Below are positions 1 to 7,602 of a stretch of 64,000 nucleotides of DNA, piece by piece; position 1 is the first letter of the stretch; the number at the start of each line of letters is the position of its first letter. The DNA lies in contig CACAND010000001.1 in assembly GCA_902533795.1 (NCBI GenBank), positions 302,844-366,843 of the forward strand, written 5' to 3'. The notes beneath the pieces are model-generated. The model had not been told where the DNA came from. It ran no database searches and saw only the letters and a list, made by a program, of their open reading frames with translations. Origin of the DNA: an uncultured Candidatus Actinomarina sp. (GTDB taxonomy: Bacteria; Actinomycetota; Acidimicrobiia; Actinomarinales; Actinomarinaceae). The position numbers and the translations under genes are program-made.

Positions 1-25
1 ATACTCTAAATAAGCAATTTGAAAA

Positions 26-823
26 TTAACTTAATTTAGAAATAAAATCATCTAAGTTTTCTTTTGAATCGAAAGTTAAGAAAAGTTTATATTTATCAAT
101 GTTCTTAGTTATTTTTACTTTTGAACCAGTTTTGTCTTCGAAAAAATTTCTATAATAAGATATCTCTTCATCTGAATAAGAATCTAAATTTAGATTTCTA
201 ACTTTATCTTCTACTGCCCTGCTTGATAGTTTTTGACTAATTATTTCATTTAAAATATTATCTTGTATTTCAGAATCTAAATTTATCAACGGCCTTACCT
301 GACCCATTGAAACAGTCTGATCTTTTAGGGCACCATAAACTTTTTCACTAAGATTGGTTAATCTTAAAATGTTTGAAACGTGAGCTCGGCTTTTTCCAAT
401 AAGTTGACCTATTTCTTCCGGACTTAAGCTGAATTTTTCAGAAATTTCTTTATAGGCCATTGCTTCTTCAATATGATTTAATCTTTCTCTTTGTATGTTT
501 TCAATCAGGCCTAAAATTGCTGCATCTCTCTCGCCAACATCTTTCACCAAGCAGGGTATTTCATTAAGACCTGCAAGCTTCGACGCTCTTAATCTTCTCT
601 CTCCTGCAATCAATCTATATTTATTTGGCTCTATTTCTTGAACAATAATTGGTTGTAGTAAACCATTTTTCTGTATTGAATTTTTTAATTCTTCTAATTT
701 ATTTTCATCAAAGATTTTTCGAGCCTGGGAGTCGCTTTCATAAATAATATTTATGTTTATTTCTTTAACTTCGTAGTCTCTAACGTTTGTGTCAGTAATG
801 AGACTGCTGAGTGATCTTTTCAT
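26..823 (-). CDS. parB: Chromosome-partitioning protein ParB
   Basis: 265 aa. Binds parS centromere sites and spreads on DNA as a CTP-dependent clamp, working with ParA to segregate origins. The N-terminal ParB/Srx domain shows the Gly-Glu-Arg-Arg motif (LIAGERRLRA, about residues 72-81) and an ENIQRERLN box. A helix-turn-helix follows (LSPEEIGQLIGKSRAHVSNILRL region, about 132-155). The C terminus is a short dimerisation segment. The ATG lies inside the 3' end of parA (32-nt overlap), so the two are translationally coupled. A perfect parS lies 0.8 kb away in rsmG. Length is normal for the family and the call is secure. Confidence 0.97.
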   Translation of the reverse strand: MKRSLSSLITDTNVRDYEVKEININIIYESDSQARKIFDENKLEELKNSIQKNGLLQPIIVQEIEPNKYRLIAGERRLRASKLAGLNEIPCLVKDVGERDAAILGLIENIQRERLNHIEEAMAYKEISEKFSLSPEEIGQLIGKSRAHVSNILRLTNLSEKVYGALKDQTVSMGQVRPLINLDSEIQDNILNEIISQKLSSRAVEDKVRNLNLDSYSDEEISYYRNFFEDKTGSKVKITKNIDKYKLFLTFDSKENLDDFISKLS

Positions 824-1577
824 TTATGTTCATCCTTTCTAATATTTCGTTTGCTAGTTGATAAAATTCTATTTTTGACTTACTGTCGTCTTTAAAATCT
901 TCAACTGTTCTTAAGTGATAGGGACTGTCGGCTATATCAACAGAATTAGATATTTTTGTTTCGAGTAATTTATCAGCGAGTAAGTAGGAAAGTTCATTTT
1001 CAAAATCTACGTAGCTAGATCTTCTGGTGTCTACTTGGTTTAATATGACACCCAAAAATACTGGATTTGTGTTTATCTGATTAGAAATAGATTTCTTTGC
1101 AAAATTCATCGCTTGGGATACGCCTTCAATAGCTAAAAATTCTGGTTTTGTTGGAATCAAGTAAAAGTCTGACGCGGATAAGGCTTCTTGAACTAGTGAA
1201 CTCATTGTGGGGGGTGTATCAAATAAAATAACATCAAAATCTTTGAACTCAAAGGAATCAATTGTTTTCTTTAATACCGAACCTCCAAGTATTTTTTCAT
1301 TATTAAATTTTAAAATTGATTGGTTTGATGGAATTATTGCCATATTTTCGTGAAGATAGCCTATTTCTTTTGATTTGTTTCCACTCATTAAATCTTGTGA
1401 AGTTAAAATAAATTCATTATTTTTATCAAAATCTAGATATGTTGATGTGTTTCCTTGAGGATCAAGATCGATAATCAAGGTTTTTATACCATTTATTGCA
1501 AATATTTTACCAATGTTTACAACAATTGTAGTTTTTCCAACCCCACCTTTTTGGCAAATTATTGATAAAGATTTCAC
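792..1577 (-). CDS. parA: Chromosome-partitioning ATPase ParA (Soj)
   Basis: 261 aa deviant-Walker ATPase that forms DNA-bound gradients and moves ParB-parS complexes. The N-terminal KGGVGKTT P-loop (residues 10-17) carries the signature lysine, followed by LIIDLDPQGNTS and FDVILFDTPP. The GTG start at 1577 overlaps the rsmG TGA by 4 nt (GTGA), typical of coupled translation in this operon. It is followed directly by parB. Chromosomal Soj is preferred over MinD or a plasmid ParA because of the rsmG-parA-parB context near dnaA. Confidence 0.97.
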   Translation of the reverse strand: MKSLSIICQKGGVGKTTIVVNIGKIFAINGIKTLIIDLDPQGNTSTYLDFDKNNEFILTSQDLMSGNKSKEIGYLHENMAIIPSNQSILKFNNEKILGGSVLKKTIDSFEFKDFDVILFDTPPTMSSLVQEALSASDFYLIPTKPEFLAIEGVSQAMNFAKKSISNQINTNPVFLGVILNQVDTRRSSYVDFENELSYLLADKLLETKISNSVDIADSPYHLRTVEDFKDDSKSKIEFYQLANEILERMNINEKITQQSHY

Positions 1578-2188
1578 ATATCAGTTATAACATCAATGGT
1601 ACGAAAATTATTTTTATTTATAAGAAACTTTTCTTGTTTCACGTGAAACAAACTTTTAAGCTCTTTTTTGTTTTCAGAGCTTGAAGAAATCAAAAAAATT
1701 ATATTTTTATTTTCAAGCTTATGTTTTTGTATTATTTTCACAATATTTAACGTAGAAACATAGCACCTCATAACAACTATTGTTTTTTCTAGGTTTTTAA
1801 GTGTGAAGTTCGCATCTTCTTCTTTTGGAATCGCATTTTCTAAATTAAGGGTCTTTACAAGCCTTTGAAGCTCATAAATCCTTGTTTTTTTATTATCAAT
1901 AAGATTTACTTTTCTTTTGTTAACAATTGATATTGGTACTCCTGGTATTCCTCCACCGGTACCTAGATCATAAATCTCTTTTGATTTGAAATTATATTTT
2001 TTTATTAGGTGGTGAAAATACAGAGAGTGAACTATAAATTCATCCCAGATAAACTGTTTGGGTTTTTTGCTTATTAATCCGGTTTTTACTCCGGTTGAAT
2101 ATAGCCAGTCGTGATAGTTTACAAGTTTTTCTTTATGTTGTTCAAATTCAATTAAACCCCAGTTAGGCATTTGGGGTTCAAAGGTCAT
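1574..2188 (-). CDS. rsmG: 16S rRNA (guanine527-N7)-methyltransferase RsmG
   Basis: 204 aa. SAM-dependent methylation of G527 in 16S rRNA (loss gives low-level streptomycin resistance in other bacteria). The SAM-binding motif YDLGTGGGIPGVPISI lies at about residues 68-83, followed by LIDNKKTRIYELQRL. The ATG overlaps the jag stop (ATGA). The gene carries the parS palindrome, so part of its sequence is under DNA-level constraint; there the protein reads LFHVKQE. The family call is secure. Confidence 0.95.
   Translation of the reverse strand: MTFEPQMPNWGLIEFEQHKEKLVNYHDWLYSTGVKTGLISKKPKQFIWDEFIVHSLYFHHLIKKYNFKSKEIYDLGTGGGIPGVPISIVNKRKVNLIDNKKTRIYELQRLVKTLNLENAIPKEEDANFTLKNLEKTIVVMRCYVSTLNIVKIIQKHKLENKNIIFLISSSSENKKELKSLFHVKQEKFLINKNNFRTIDVITDM
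1635..1650. promoter_or_regulatory. parS: parS centromere site
   Basis: A perfect 16-bp palindrome, TGTTTCACGTGAAACA, is identical to the consensus bacterial parS. It sits inside the rsmG coding region, about 0.8 kb from parB and 3 kb from dnaA. This is the only perfect copy I found in the window. It is the expected loading site for the ParB encoded next door. Confidence 0.95.
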
Positions 2189-2952
2189 TCTTCTTCAGTG
2201 TTGCTTGGAGCAAAAACTACAGACCTATAGGGTTCTCTTCCTTCCGAATAAGATCTTATCCCATCAATCTCACTGACTGCGTCGTGAAGGGTTTTCCTGT
2301 CTACTGAGTTCATTGGCTCTAGCATTACTTCTTGCTTGTCTTCTAGAATTTGTTTTGTAAGTCTCTCTGCATATATTGTTAATGCTTCTTTTCTTTTTAA
2401 AGCGTAGTCAGCTACATCGAGCCTTAATCTAGTTCCTGCTCCAGTTTTTCGTTGGACTGCGGTTCTTGTTAACTCATGTAAGGACCGTATGATCATTCCT
2501 TTTTCGCCAACTAGAGCCTCTGTTTGTTCACCTTTTATGTTTACTACAAGATTTTTTTCTTCTAATTCTCCTTCGACCTTTCCGTCCAAACCAAATGAAT
2601 CAATTAATCCTTGTAGAAAATCTATTGATACTTTTAATTGTTCTTTTGGATCCGCTTCAACTCTTGGTTTTTTTGGTTCAAAGTTTCTTTTTTCTCGTTT
2701 TCTTGAGTCTCTGTTATCTCTTGTATCTCTTTTGTTTCTTGGCTTATAGGACCTAGAGTTGTTTTTAAATCCAGACCTTACTGATATTCTAACTAGTGCT
2801 TTTGTTCCCCCAACTCCAAAAACTCCTCCTTCTGGCTCTCGTAAAATGCTTATGTTCGCCTCAGTGGCGTCTTCAAGATTAAGTTCTTTTAAACCTGCTT
2901 TTATTGCATCATCAATGGTTTTTGCTTCAACCTCTACCCATTTGTCTGACAT
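2185..2952 (-). CDS. jag: RNA-binding protein Jag/KhpB (Jag-N, KH, R3H)
   Basis: 255 aa. The N-terminal Jag domain (residues 1-55: VEVEAKTIDDAIKAGLKELN) is followed by a basic Arg/Asp/Lys linker (about 65-100), a KH domain around ALVGEKGMIIRSLHEL (about 143-158) and a C-terminal R3H domain with the TRLRLDVADYALKRKEAL and PMNSVDRKTLHD helices. KhpB works with KhpA as an RNA chaperone affecting cell wall and division. It lies immediately downstream of yidC, the classic arrangement. The basic linker is rich in Arg-Asp repeats but not otherwise odd. Confidence 0.93.
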   Translation of the reverse strand: MSDKWVEVEAKTIDDAIKAGLKELNLEDATEANISILREPEGGVFGVGGTKALVRISVRSGFKNNSRSYKPRNKRDTRDNRDSRKREKRNFEPKKPRVEADPKEQLKVSIDFLQGLIDSFGLDGKVEGELEEKNLVVNIKGEQTEALVGEKGMIIRSLHELTRTAVQRKTGAGTRLRLDVADYALKRKEALTIYAERLTKQILEDKQEVMLEPMNSVDRKTLHDAVSEIDGIRSYSEGREPYRSVVFAPSNTEEE

Positions 2953-3770
2953 TATTTTCTCCTTCTTTTTTTTCTGTTTTTACGAGGATCTTGTTCTTGA
3001 TTGGTTTCTTCCTTATCCTCTACTTGTTCTTTTTGTTTCTCTTGTTTATCGTTGGTTTCATTTTTATCTTCAATTCTAATTATCAATGCCTGTTGACCGA
3101 TTCTAAAGATGTTCCCTGTTAAAAAATAAATAACTAGACCCGAAGGAAGGGTCCAAGATATAAAACCAAAAAATATTGGCATAACCTTTCCAATCATCTG
3201 CATTTGTTGCGCTTGTGGATTATCACTCTTTCCCTGCTTTTTTGTTATTTGCTGCTGTTGAAAAAGCGCTGTTGCAACAACCATTAAAATAACAATGATA
3301 TAGGGCACCCTTTCAACCCAAGTAGAGATTTCAGAAGCGGGAATTTGTAAATCCATATTAAAAAAGAGAATGTTTGCGTTGTTTTCAAGATCTAAAAATA
3401 ACGATTCTGATTTGGGTATAAATAATAAAGGCTCTCTTAAAACTCTGAACAGTGCAAACCAAACCGGCATTTGAACCAAAAGTGGAACAACGCAGCCGAG
3501 TGGGTTGATTCCTTTTTCTTTATAAAATGCTGCAATCTCTTTATTTAGTTCTTCTTTGTTGTCTTTATGCTTTTTTTGAAGTCTCTTGAGCTCTGGCTGA
3601 ACGTCCTGCATTCTTTTAGTAGATCTTGTCTGTCTAAGAGTTAGAGGAAAAATTATAATATTTATTATTACTGTCAAAATTGCAATCGAAGAACCGTAAG
3701 ACGGAACATATCCGTAAACAAAAGATAAAAGAAATCCAATTCCAAGCGCAAAAGGCTCAATTATTGCCAA
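2952..3770 (-). CDS. yidC: Membrane protein insertase YidC/Oxa1
   Basis: 272 aa. Inserts and folds inner-membrane proteins with or without SecYEG. Oxa1-type helices are visible: an N-terminal hydrophobic segment, a hydrophilic hairpin (RSTKRMQDVQPELKRLQKKHKDN region), then VPLLVQMPVWFALFRVLREP and further helices. The C-terminal tail is Lys/Glu/Gln-rich and ends in a run of basic residues, a ribosome-contact feature. The start is TTG at 3770, overlapping yidD by 10 nt. It lacks the large periplasmic domain of proteobacterial YidC, as expected for an actinobacterium. Confidence 0.95.
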   Translation of the reverse strand: MAIIEPFALGIGFLLSFVYGYVPSYGSSIAILTVIINIIIFPLTLRQTRSTKRMQDVQPELKRLQKKHKDNKEELNKEIAAFYKEKGINPLGCVVPLLVQMPVWFALFRVLREPLLFIPKSESLFLDLENNANILFFNMDLQIPASEISTWVERVPYIIVILMVVATALFQQQQITKKQGKSDNPQAQQMQMIGKVMPIFFGFISWTLPSGLVIYFLTGNIFRIGQQALIIRIEDKNETNDKQEKQKEQVEDKEETNQEQDPRKNRKKRRRK

Positions 3771-3973
3771 TTTTTACCAAACTTTCTATAAAGCGGGTTA
3801 CATTTATAAGCTCTTTCAAAAACTAAAGGAATTGTCATAACGAAACCTTTTTCCTGCATACTTTTTCTTATTTGGTTTGAACAGGAAGGATAATAAAGAC
3901 AGTTCCCTTGACCAACGCCAAAGAGTCCCAACAGTGCTCGAAACACCGTAAATAAAATACTTGTTAGTTTCAT
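3761..3973 (-). CDS. yidD: Membrane protein insertion efficiency factor YidD
   Basis: 70 aa, normal for the family. Small membrane-associated factor that aids YidC-dependent insertion. The diagnostic stretch with CLYYPSCSNQ and the downstream basic region are present. It sits between rnpA and yidC with overlaps at both ends. Confidence 0.93.
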   Translation of the reverse strand: MKLTSILFTVFRALLGLFGVGQGNCLYYPSCSNQIRKSMQEKGFVMTIPLVFERAYKCNPLYRKFGKNWQ

Positions 3974-4293
3974 TTTTTTATAAGTTTTGGGTGAGAAGAT
4001 AAAATTTTTTGTATTTCGTTAACTTTTAAATTTAAATTATTTTTAGATCCAATAATATAAATATCAAAATTTTTTTCTTCTTCTAAGCCCCTTACTGCCT
4101 CTTTAATCCTTCTTTTAAATTTGTTTCGCTCTACTGCGGTGGTCTGTTTGCTTGAAATGCTGATTCCAAGTTTAGAATTTGTATCGTTATTTTCTTCTAC
4201 GTAAACCTTAAGTCCTTTTTCAGTAAAACAGTTTTCTTCTTTTTTCAGTCTGAAAAAATGATTTCTCTTATTTAGTGCAGTAAATTTAACCAA
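3970..4293 (-). CDS. rnpA: Ribonuclease P protein component
   Basis: 107 aa. Protein subunit of RNase P, which matures tRNA 5' ends. The RNR-like signature appears as AVERNKFKRRIKEAVR (about residues 52-67). The start is TTG at 4293, 5 nt after the rpmH stop, without a clear Shine-Dalgarno, so it probably depends on rpmH translation. The RNA subunit gene was not found in this window. Confidence 0.93.
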   Translation of the reverse strand: MVKFTALNKRNHFFRLKKEENCFTEKGLKVYVEENNDTNSKLGISISSKQTTAVERNKFKRRIKEAVRGLEEEKNFDIYIIGSKNNLNLKVNEIQKILSSHPKLIKK

Positions 4294-4298
4294 TTAGC

Positions 4299-4433
4299 TT
4301 AAGCGGAAATTATCTTTCTGCCTTTTTTTCTTCTTCTTTTAAGAATTTCTCTACCCGCTCTGGTTCTCATTCTGCTTCTAAAACCGTGTTTTCTACTTCT
4401 TTTTCTATTACTAGGTTGGTAAGTTCTTTTCAT
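4299..4433 (-). CDS. rpmH: 50S ribosomal protein L34
   Basis: 44 aa, read directly from the minus strand: it begins [18 protein letters not shown] and ends KKGRKIISA. This is the full L34 signature, rich in Arg and Lys. It is the first gene of the leftward rpmH-rnpA-yidD-yidC-jag-rsmG-parA-parB operon and is divergent from dnaA, the standard arrangement at bacterial origins. Confidence 0.98.
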   Translation of the reverse strand: MKRTYQPSNRKRSRKHGFRSRMRTRAGREILKRRRKKGRKIISA

Positions 4434-4705
4434 TTTTTATCCTGTTTAAATACAATATATTAAAAAATTTTTTAAACAAACAAAATTAATATTTAATTTA
4501 ATAGTTCGCGAAAAGTGGATTAGATTCGCGAAAACTTTTTTAACTAAGTTTCACAATCTAGATACTAATAACTTTCTATGATGGTTTTTTGAGGCTAAAT
4601 CGTTATATTTATTGGCTATTTTTTACTATTTATTTAATCTTAAATTCTTTAATTTGTTTTTAACACTCTATGAATTTGAAAGCCTAATCATTAAATTTAA
4701 TCAGA
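4434..4705. other. Putative origin of replication (rpmH-dnaA intergenic)
   Basis: A 272-bp non-coding gap between divergent rpmH and dnaA, almost entirely A/T. By position it is the likely oriC and also holds the promoters of both operons. I see no consensus DnaA box (TTATNCACA) on either strand here or in the dnaA-dnaN gap. Instead there are two copies of TTCGCGAAAA (4505-4514, 4525-4534) next to AT-rich stretches. The origin assignment is by context only. Confidence 0.6.
4505..4534. repeat. Paired TTCGCGAAAA repeats in the origin gap
   Basis: Two direct copies of TTCGCGAAAA start exactly 20 bp apart, about two helical turns. Each contains the palindrome TTCGCGAA. They are almost the only G/C-rich words in an otherwise A/T gap. 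They may be binding sites for DnaA or for a dnaA autoregulator. Confidence 0.6.
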
Positions 4706-6010
4706 ATGAGTAATGTTGTACATGCCTTCGAGTTAGAAATAAAACAGTCAAAGCTTTCAAAAACTGACAAATATTGGCTTGATCAAGTTGATTTTAAATT
4801 CGAAGATAAAAACTTAAATATTCATGTAAGGTCAGAGTTCATTAAATCATCAATAGAAAAAAAACTATATGAAAAAATTAAAGACTCTTACAAAAAAGTG
4901 ACCGGATTTGATGATTGCGTTTTTGTTCTAGATAAAAATATGAAAATTCCAGAAAGCGAAGTTTTTTTTGAGGAAAAATACGAAAATAAAGAGGTAGAAG
5001 CCATAGAAACAATTAAAGTTGAGCCAGATTTTTCAACTTTTGATGACTTGTTTGTTGGCGGTCCGAACAACCTAGCGATTACAGCGGCAAAATCTGTTGT
5101 CTCCAGCCCTGGAAAGCGATTTAATCCTTTGTTTATATATGGTCCCCCAGGAGTTGGGAAAACGTTTTTACTAAAAACAATTGAAAGGTCTTATCACTCT
5201 TCCTTTTATATTGACTCCGAGTCTTTTCTAGATTCGTATATTCGTGGAATTAAAAATAACGATATTGATGTGTTTAAATCAAAAATTCGTTCTGTAGATA
5301 TTTTATTGGTAGATGACATACAATTTTTTATGGGAAAAAAGGGGGTTTCGGAGGAGCTTTTTCACACAATAAATTATTTTCTAAATAACGAAAAGTCTGT
5401 TGTTCTTGTTTCTGATCAAAAACCTGAAAGATTATTAGGTTTTCCAGAGAGGCTGGTTTCAAGAATATTGAATGGTCTAGTAACAGATATTGAAAGGCCT
5501 GATGATGAAATGTTTTTAAAGGTTTTGAAAAAAGCAAACAAAGATCACGGCGGCTACCTGTTGTCTGGAGAAGAAATCAGTAAATTAAAAAATTTAAAAA
5601 TAAACAGCTTTAGAGACATAAACGGCATTATTAACAAAGTTCTATTAAACAAACAAACGGGGAAAAGTAATAACAAATACATTAACGAACTCATTAGCGA
5701 AAAGAGTGAAGGCTACTTAGAAGCTATAAAGCCTGAATATATTCTAAATTATGTTTCTAAGGTCTTTCAGGTTGATAAGGATCTAATAGTTTCTAAAAAC
5801 AGAAGCTCAAACGTTAACGAGTCTAGAAAGCTTTTTGCAAACCTTGCTAGAAACCATACTGATCTTTCTTTAAACCAAATAGGTATTTACTTGGGTGGTA
5901 GAAGTCATTCTACGGTTCTTTCTTATATTGAAAAGTCAAAAAGTTCTCCCATTGTCATCAAAGAAGCTAACAACTTCAACAATTCACTTGCTTTAAAAGA
6001 GGTTGGTTGA
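4706..6010 (+). CDS. dnaA: Chromosomal replication initiator DnaA
   Basis: 434 aa. AAA+ initiator that binds and melts oriC. Domain I is at residues 1-80, followed by a short linker. Walker A is GPPGVGKT (146-153) and Walker B ILLVDDIQ (199-206). The C-terminal domain IV has the helix-turn-helix. The signature reads GGRSHSTV (397-404) where most DnaA proteins have GGRDHTTV, so two residues in the box-recognition motif differ. The protein is slightly shorter than typical. Identity is secure from sequence and location. Confidence 0.96.
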   Translation: MSNVVHAFELEIKQSKLSKTDKYWLDQVDFKFEDKNLNIHVRSEFIKSSIEKKLYEKIKDSYKKVTGFDDCVFVLDKNMKIPESEVFFEEKYENKEVEAIETIKVEPDFSTFDDLFVGGPNNLAITAAKSVVSSPGKRFNPLFIYGPPGVGKTFLLKTIERSYHSSFYIDSESFLDSYIRGIKNNDIDVFKSKIRSVDILLVDDIQFFMGKKGVSEELFHTINYFLNNEKSVVLVSDQKPERLLGFPERLVSRILNGLVTDIERPDDEMFLKVLKKANKDHGGYLLSGEEISKLKNLKINSFRDINGIINKVLLNKQTGKSNNKYINELISEKSEGYLEAIKPEYILNYVSKVFQVDKDLIVSKNRSSNVNESRKLFANLARNHTDLSLNQIGIYLGGRSHSTVLSYIEKSKSSPIVIKEANNFNNSLALKEVG

Positions 6011-6124
6011 TTTTTGTCTGTTTTGTTATATGTTGTTTTTAAAATAACCCAATATTTTATGACCTTTTACCCAGCTCAACAATTCAGACATGCTTATTAT
6101 TATTAAATATATAAAGGATAAAAA

Positions 6125-7240
6125 GTGAAATTCAAAACAAAAACAAAGGAACTTAGAGAGGCTGTCTCCTCTGTCTCAAGAGTTGTAAGCCCGCGTCCCT
6201 CCACTCCAGCCATGTCAGGGTTGTATATCCGTGTAGTTGAAGACTATGTTGAGTTAATTGGTTCTGATTTAGACATTACTATTAAATCAAGAGTTTCTGT
6301 CAAAGTAGATCTTGATGGAGATTGTTTGGTAAATTCAAACAAGCTATCAGAAATTATAAGAAAACTACCTGAAGGAGAGGTTGTTTTTTCAGACATCGGA
6401 AGCGATCTTAAAATAGAAGCAGAAACGTTAGACTTCACCCTTAGAAAACTTGAAAGCAAAGACTACCCCGAAGTTTTTTTGAACAACCACGAAGAAAACG
6501 AAAACACCCAAGAAGTTAAGGTTTCAGAGCTTTTTGATTCTTTGAAAAATGTTGGCATAGCATCAACACCAGAAGGTGGAAGACCAATACTTACCGGAAT
6601 TTATTTCAACAACCAAGGAGAAAAAACAGAACTAGCAGCAACCGACAGCTACAGGCTTGCGACACAAGAAATAAGCGACTTCCCAATTAATGATGTAGGA
6701 ATTGTTTCTTATCGTTCTTTAAGCGAGGTTATAAAACTTTTCGAGAACGAAGACGAGAAACTAAAAATAAACTCAAATGAAAAAGATATTTATTTTTTTA
6801 ACGATAAATATTTCGCATCTCTTCGTAAGGTTGAGGGAACGTTTCCACAATATGAAAACCTTTTTCCAAAAGAAACCCTCTTTACTGTAGAAATCAACAA
6901 AAAAGAAATTCTTGAATCTTTAGACAGAGCTACTGTTGTCGCTGAAGGGTACATTCCTGTAACTTTTGTTTTTGAAAACAACGACCTGCTTACAATCACC
7001 ACTCTTAATAAAGATGTTGGAGGAGGAAAAGAAGAAATAGGTATAAAAATTTTAGGCGTGGAAGCCGGGGAGATAAAGGGGTTTAAAGCCTCTTTTAATC
7101 CAAACTTTTTAATACAAGGAATTGAAGTTTTAGAGGGAAACACTGTTTTTATGAGATTTTCAGGAAACGAAAAGCCTGTTGTTATACAGGGAGATGTTGA
7201 AAATTATAAATATTTATTAATGCCAGTCAGATCAACTTGA
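6125..7240 (+). CDS. dnaN: DNA polymerase III beta subunit (sliding clamp)
   Basis: 371 aa, three-domain beta clamp that tethers the replicase. Family features include TPAMSGLYIRV, GGRPILTGIYF, ATDSYRLA and the C-terminal YKYLLMPVR motif that forms the peptide-binding pocket. The GTG start at 6125 is preceded by AAAGGA. The stop overlaps the TTG start of the next gene by 4 nt. Confidence 0.97.
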   Translation: MKFKTKTKELREAVSSVSRVVSPRPSTPAMSGLYIRVVEDYVELIGSDLDITIKSRVSVKVDLDGDCLVNSNKLSEIIRKLPEGEVVFSDIGSDLKIEAETLDFTLRKLESKDYPEVFLNNHEENENTQEVKVSELFDSLKNVGIASTPEGGRPILTGIYFNNQGEKTELAATDSYRLATQEISDFPINDVGIVSYRSLSEVIKLFENEDEKLKINSNEKDIYFFNDKYFASLRKVEGTFPQYENLFPKETLFTVEINKKEILESLDRATVVAEGYIPVTFVFENNDLLTITTLNKDVGGGKEEIGIKILGVEAGEIKGFKASFNPNFLIQGIEVLEGNTVFMRFSGNEKPVVIQGDVENYKYLLMPVRST

Positions 7241-7530
7241 AAAAACAAAAAGGGCCCGTAAGAATTAATATTGAAGAAAACAGCCTAGGTATTAATTTTA
7301 AAAAATCCGAGCAGATCAAAAACTATTTTAACAAATCTTCATATCCGTGGAAGGACGACATTGTAACTGGCCCGCTTGTTGACAATGTATTCATTATCTA
7401 TGTAAATTCAAAAAGACTCCAGGACGTAATAGAGCTAGAGTCGTTAAAAATAATTAATAATATAGAAAAAAAGCTAGGATTTTCAGTCAATTCTTTACTT
7501 GTTCAATTGCAAAATAACCAGCAAAAATAA
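7237..7530 (+). CDS. DciA-like DUF721 protein (putative helicase-loading factor)
   Basis: 97 aa, TTG start overlapping the dnaN stop (TTGA). The C-terminal half matches the DUF721/DciA pattern: a W-x-x-x-I-V segment (WKDDIVTGPLV), a strand (VFIIYVNSKRLQDVIELES), a helix ending IEKKLGF, and a final strand. DciA interacts with the replicative helicase in many bacteria, and in Actinobacteria DUF721 lies between recF and gyrB. The position fits exactly, but recF is absent. Divergence lowers certainty about the family. Confidence 0.7.
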   Translation: MKKQKGPVRINIEENSLGINFKKSEQIKNYFNKSSYPWKDDIVTGPLVDNVFIIYVNSKRLQDVIELESLKIINNIEKKLGFSVNSLLVQLQNNQQK

Positions 7531-7602
7531 CGTATTTCTACTAAAATAAGAGTTCAGCAAGGGGCTGTACTTAATTAAATAGAAACGTATCTTAGGAGAT
7601 CC

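Noticed and set aside
2489..3122. Three plus-strand frames antisense to jag and yidC
   Set aside because: Mirror frames of conserved genes with no family resemblance or ribosome binding sites.
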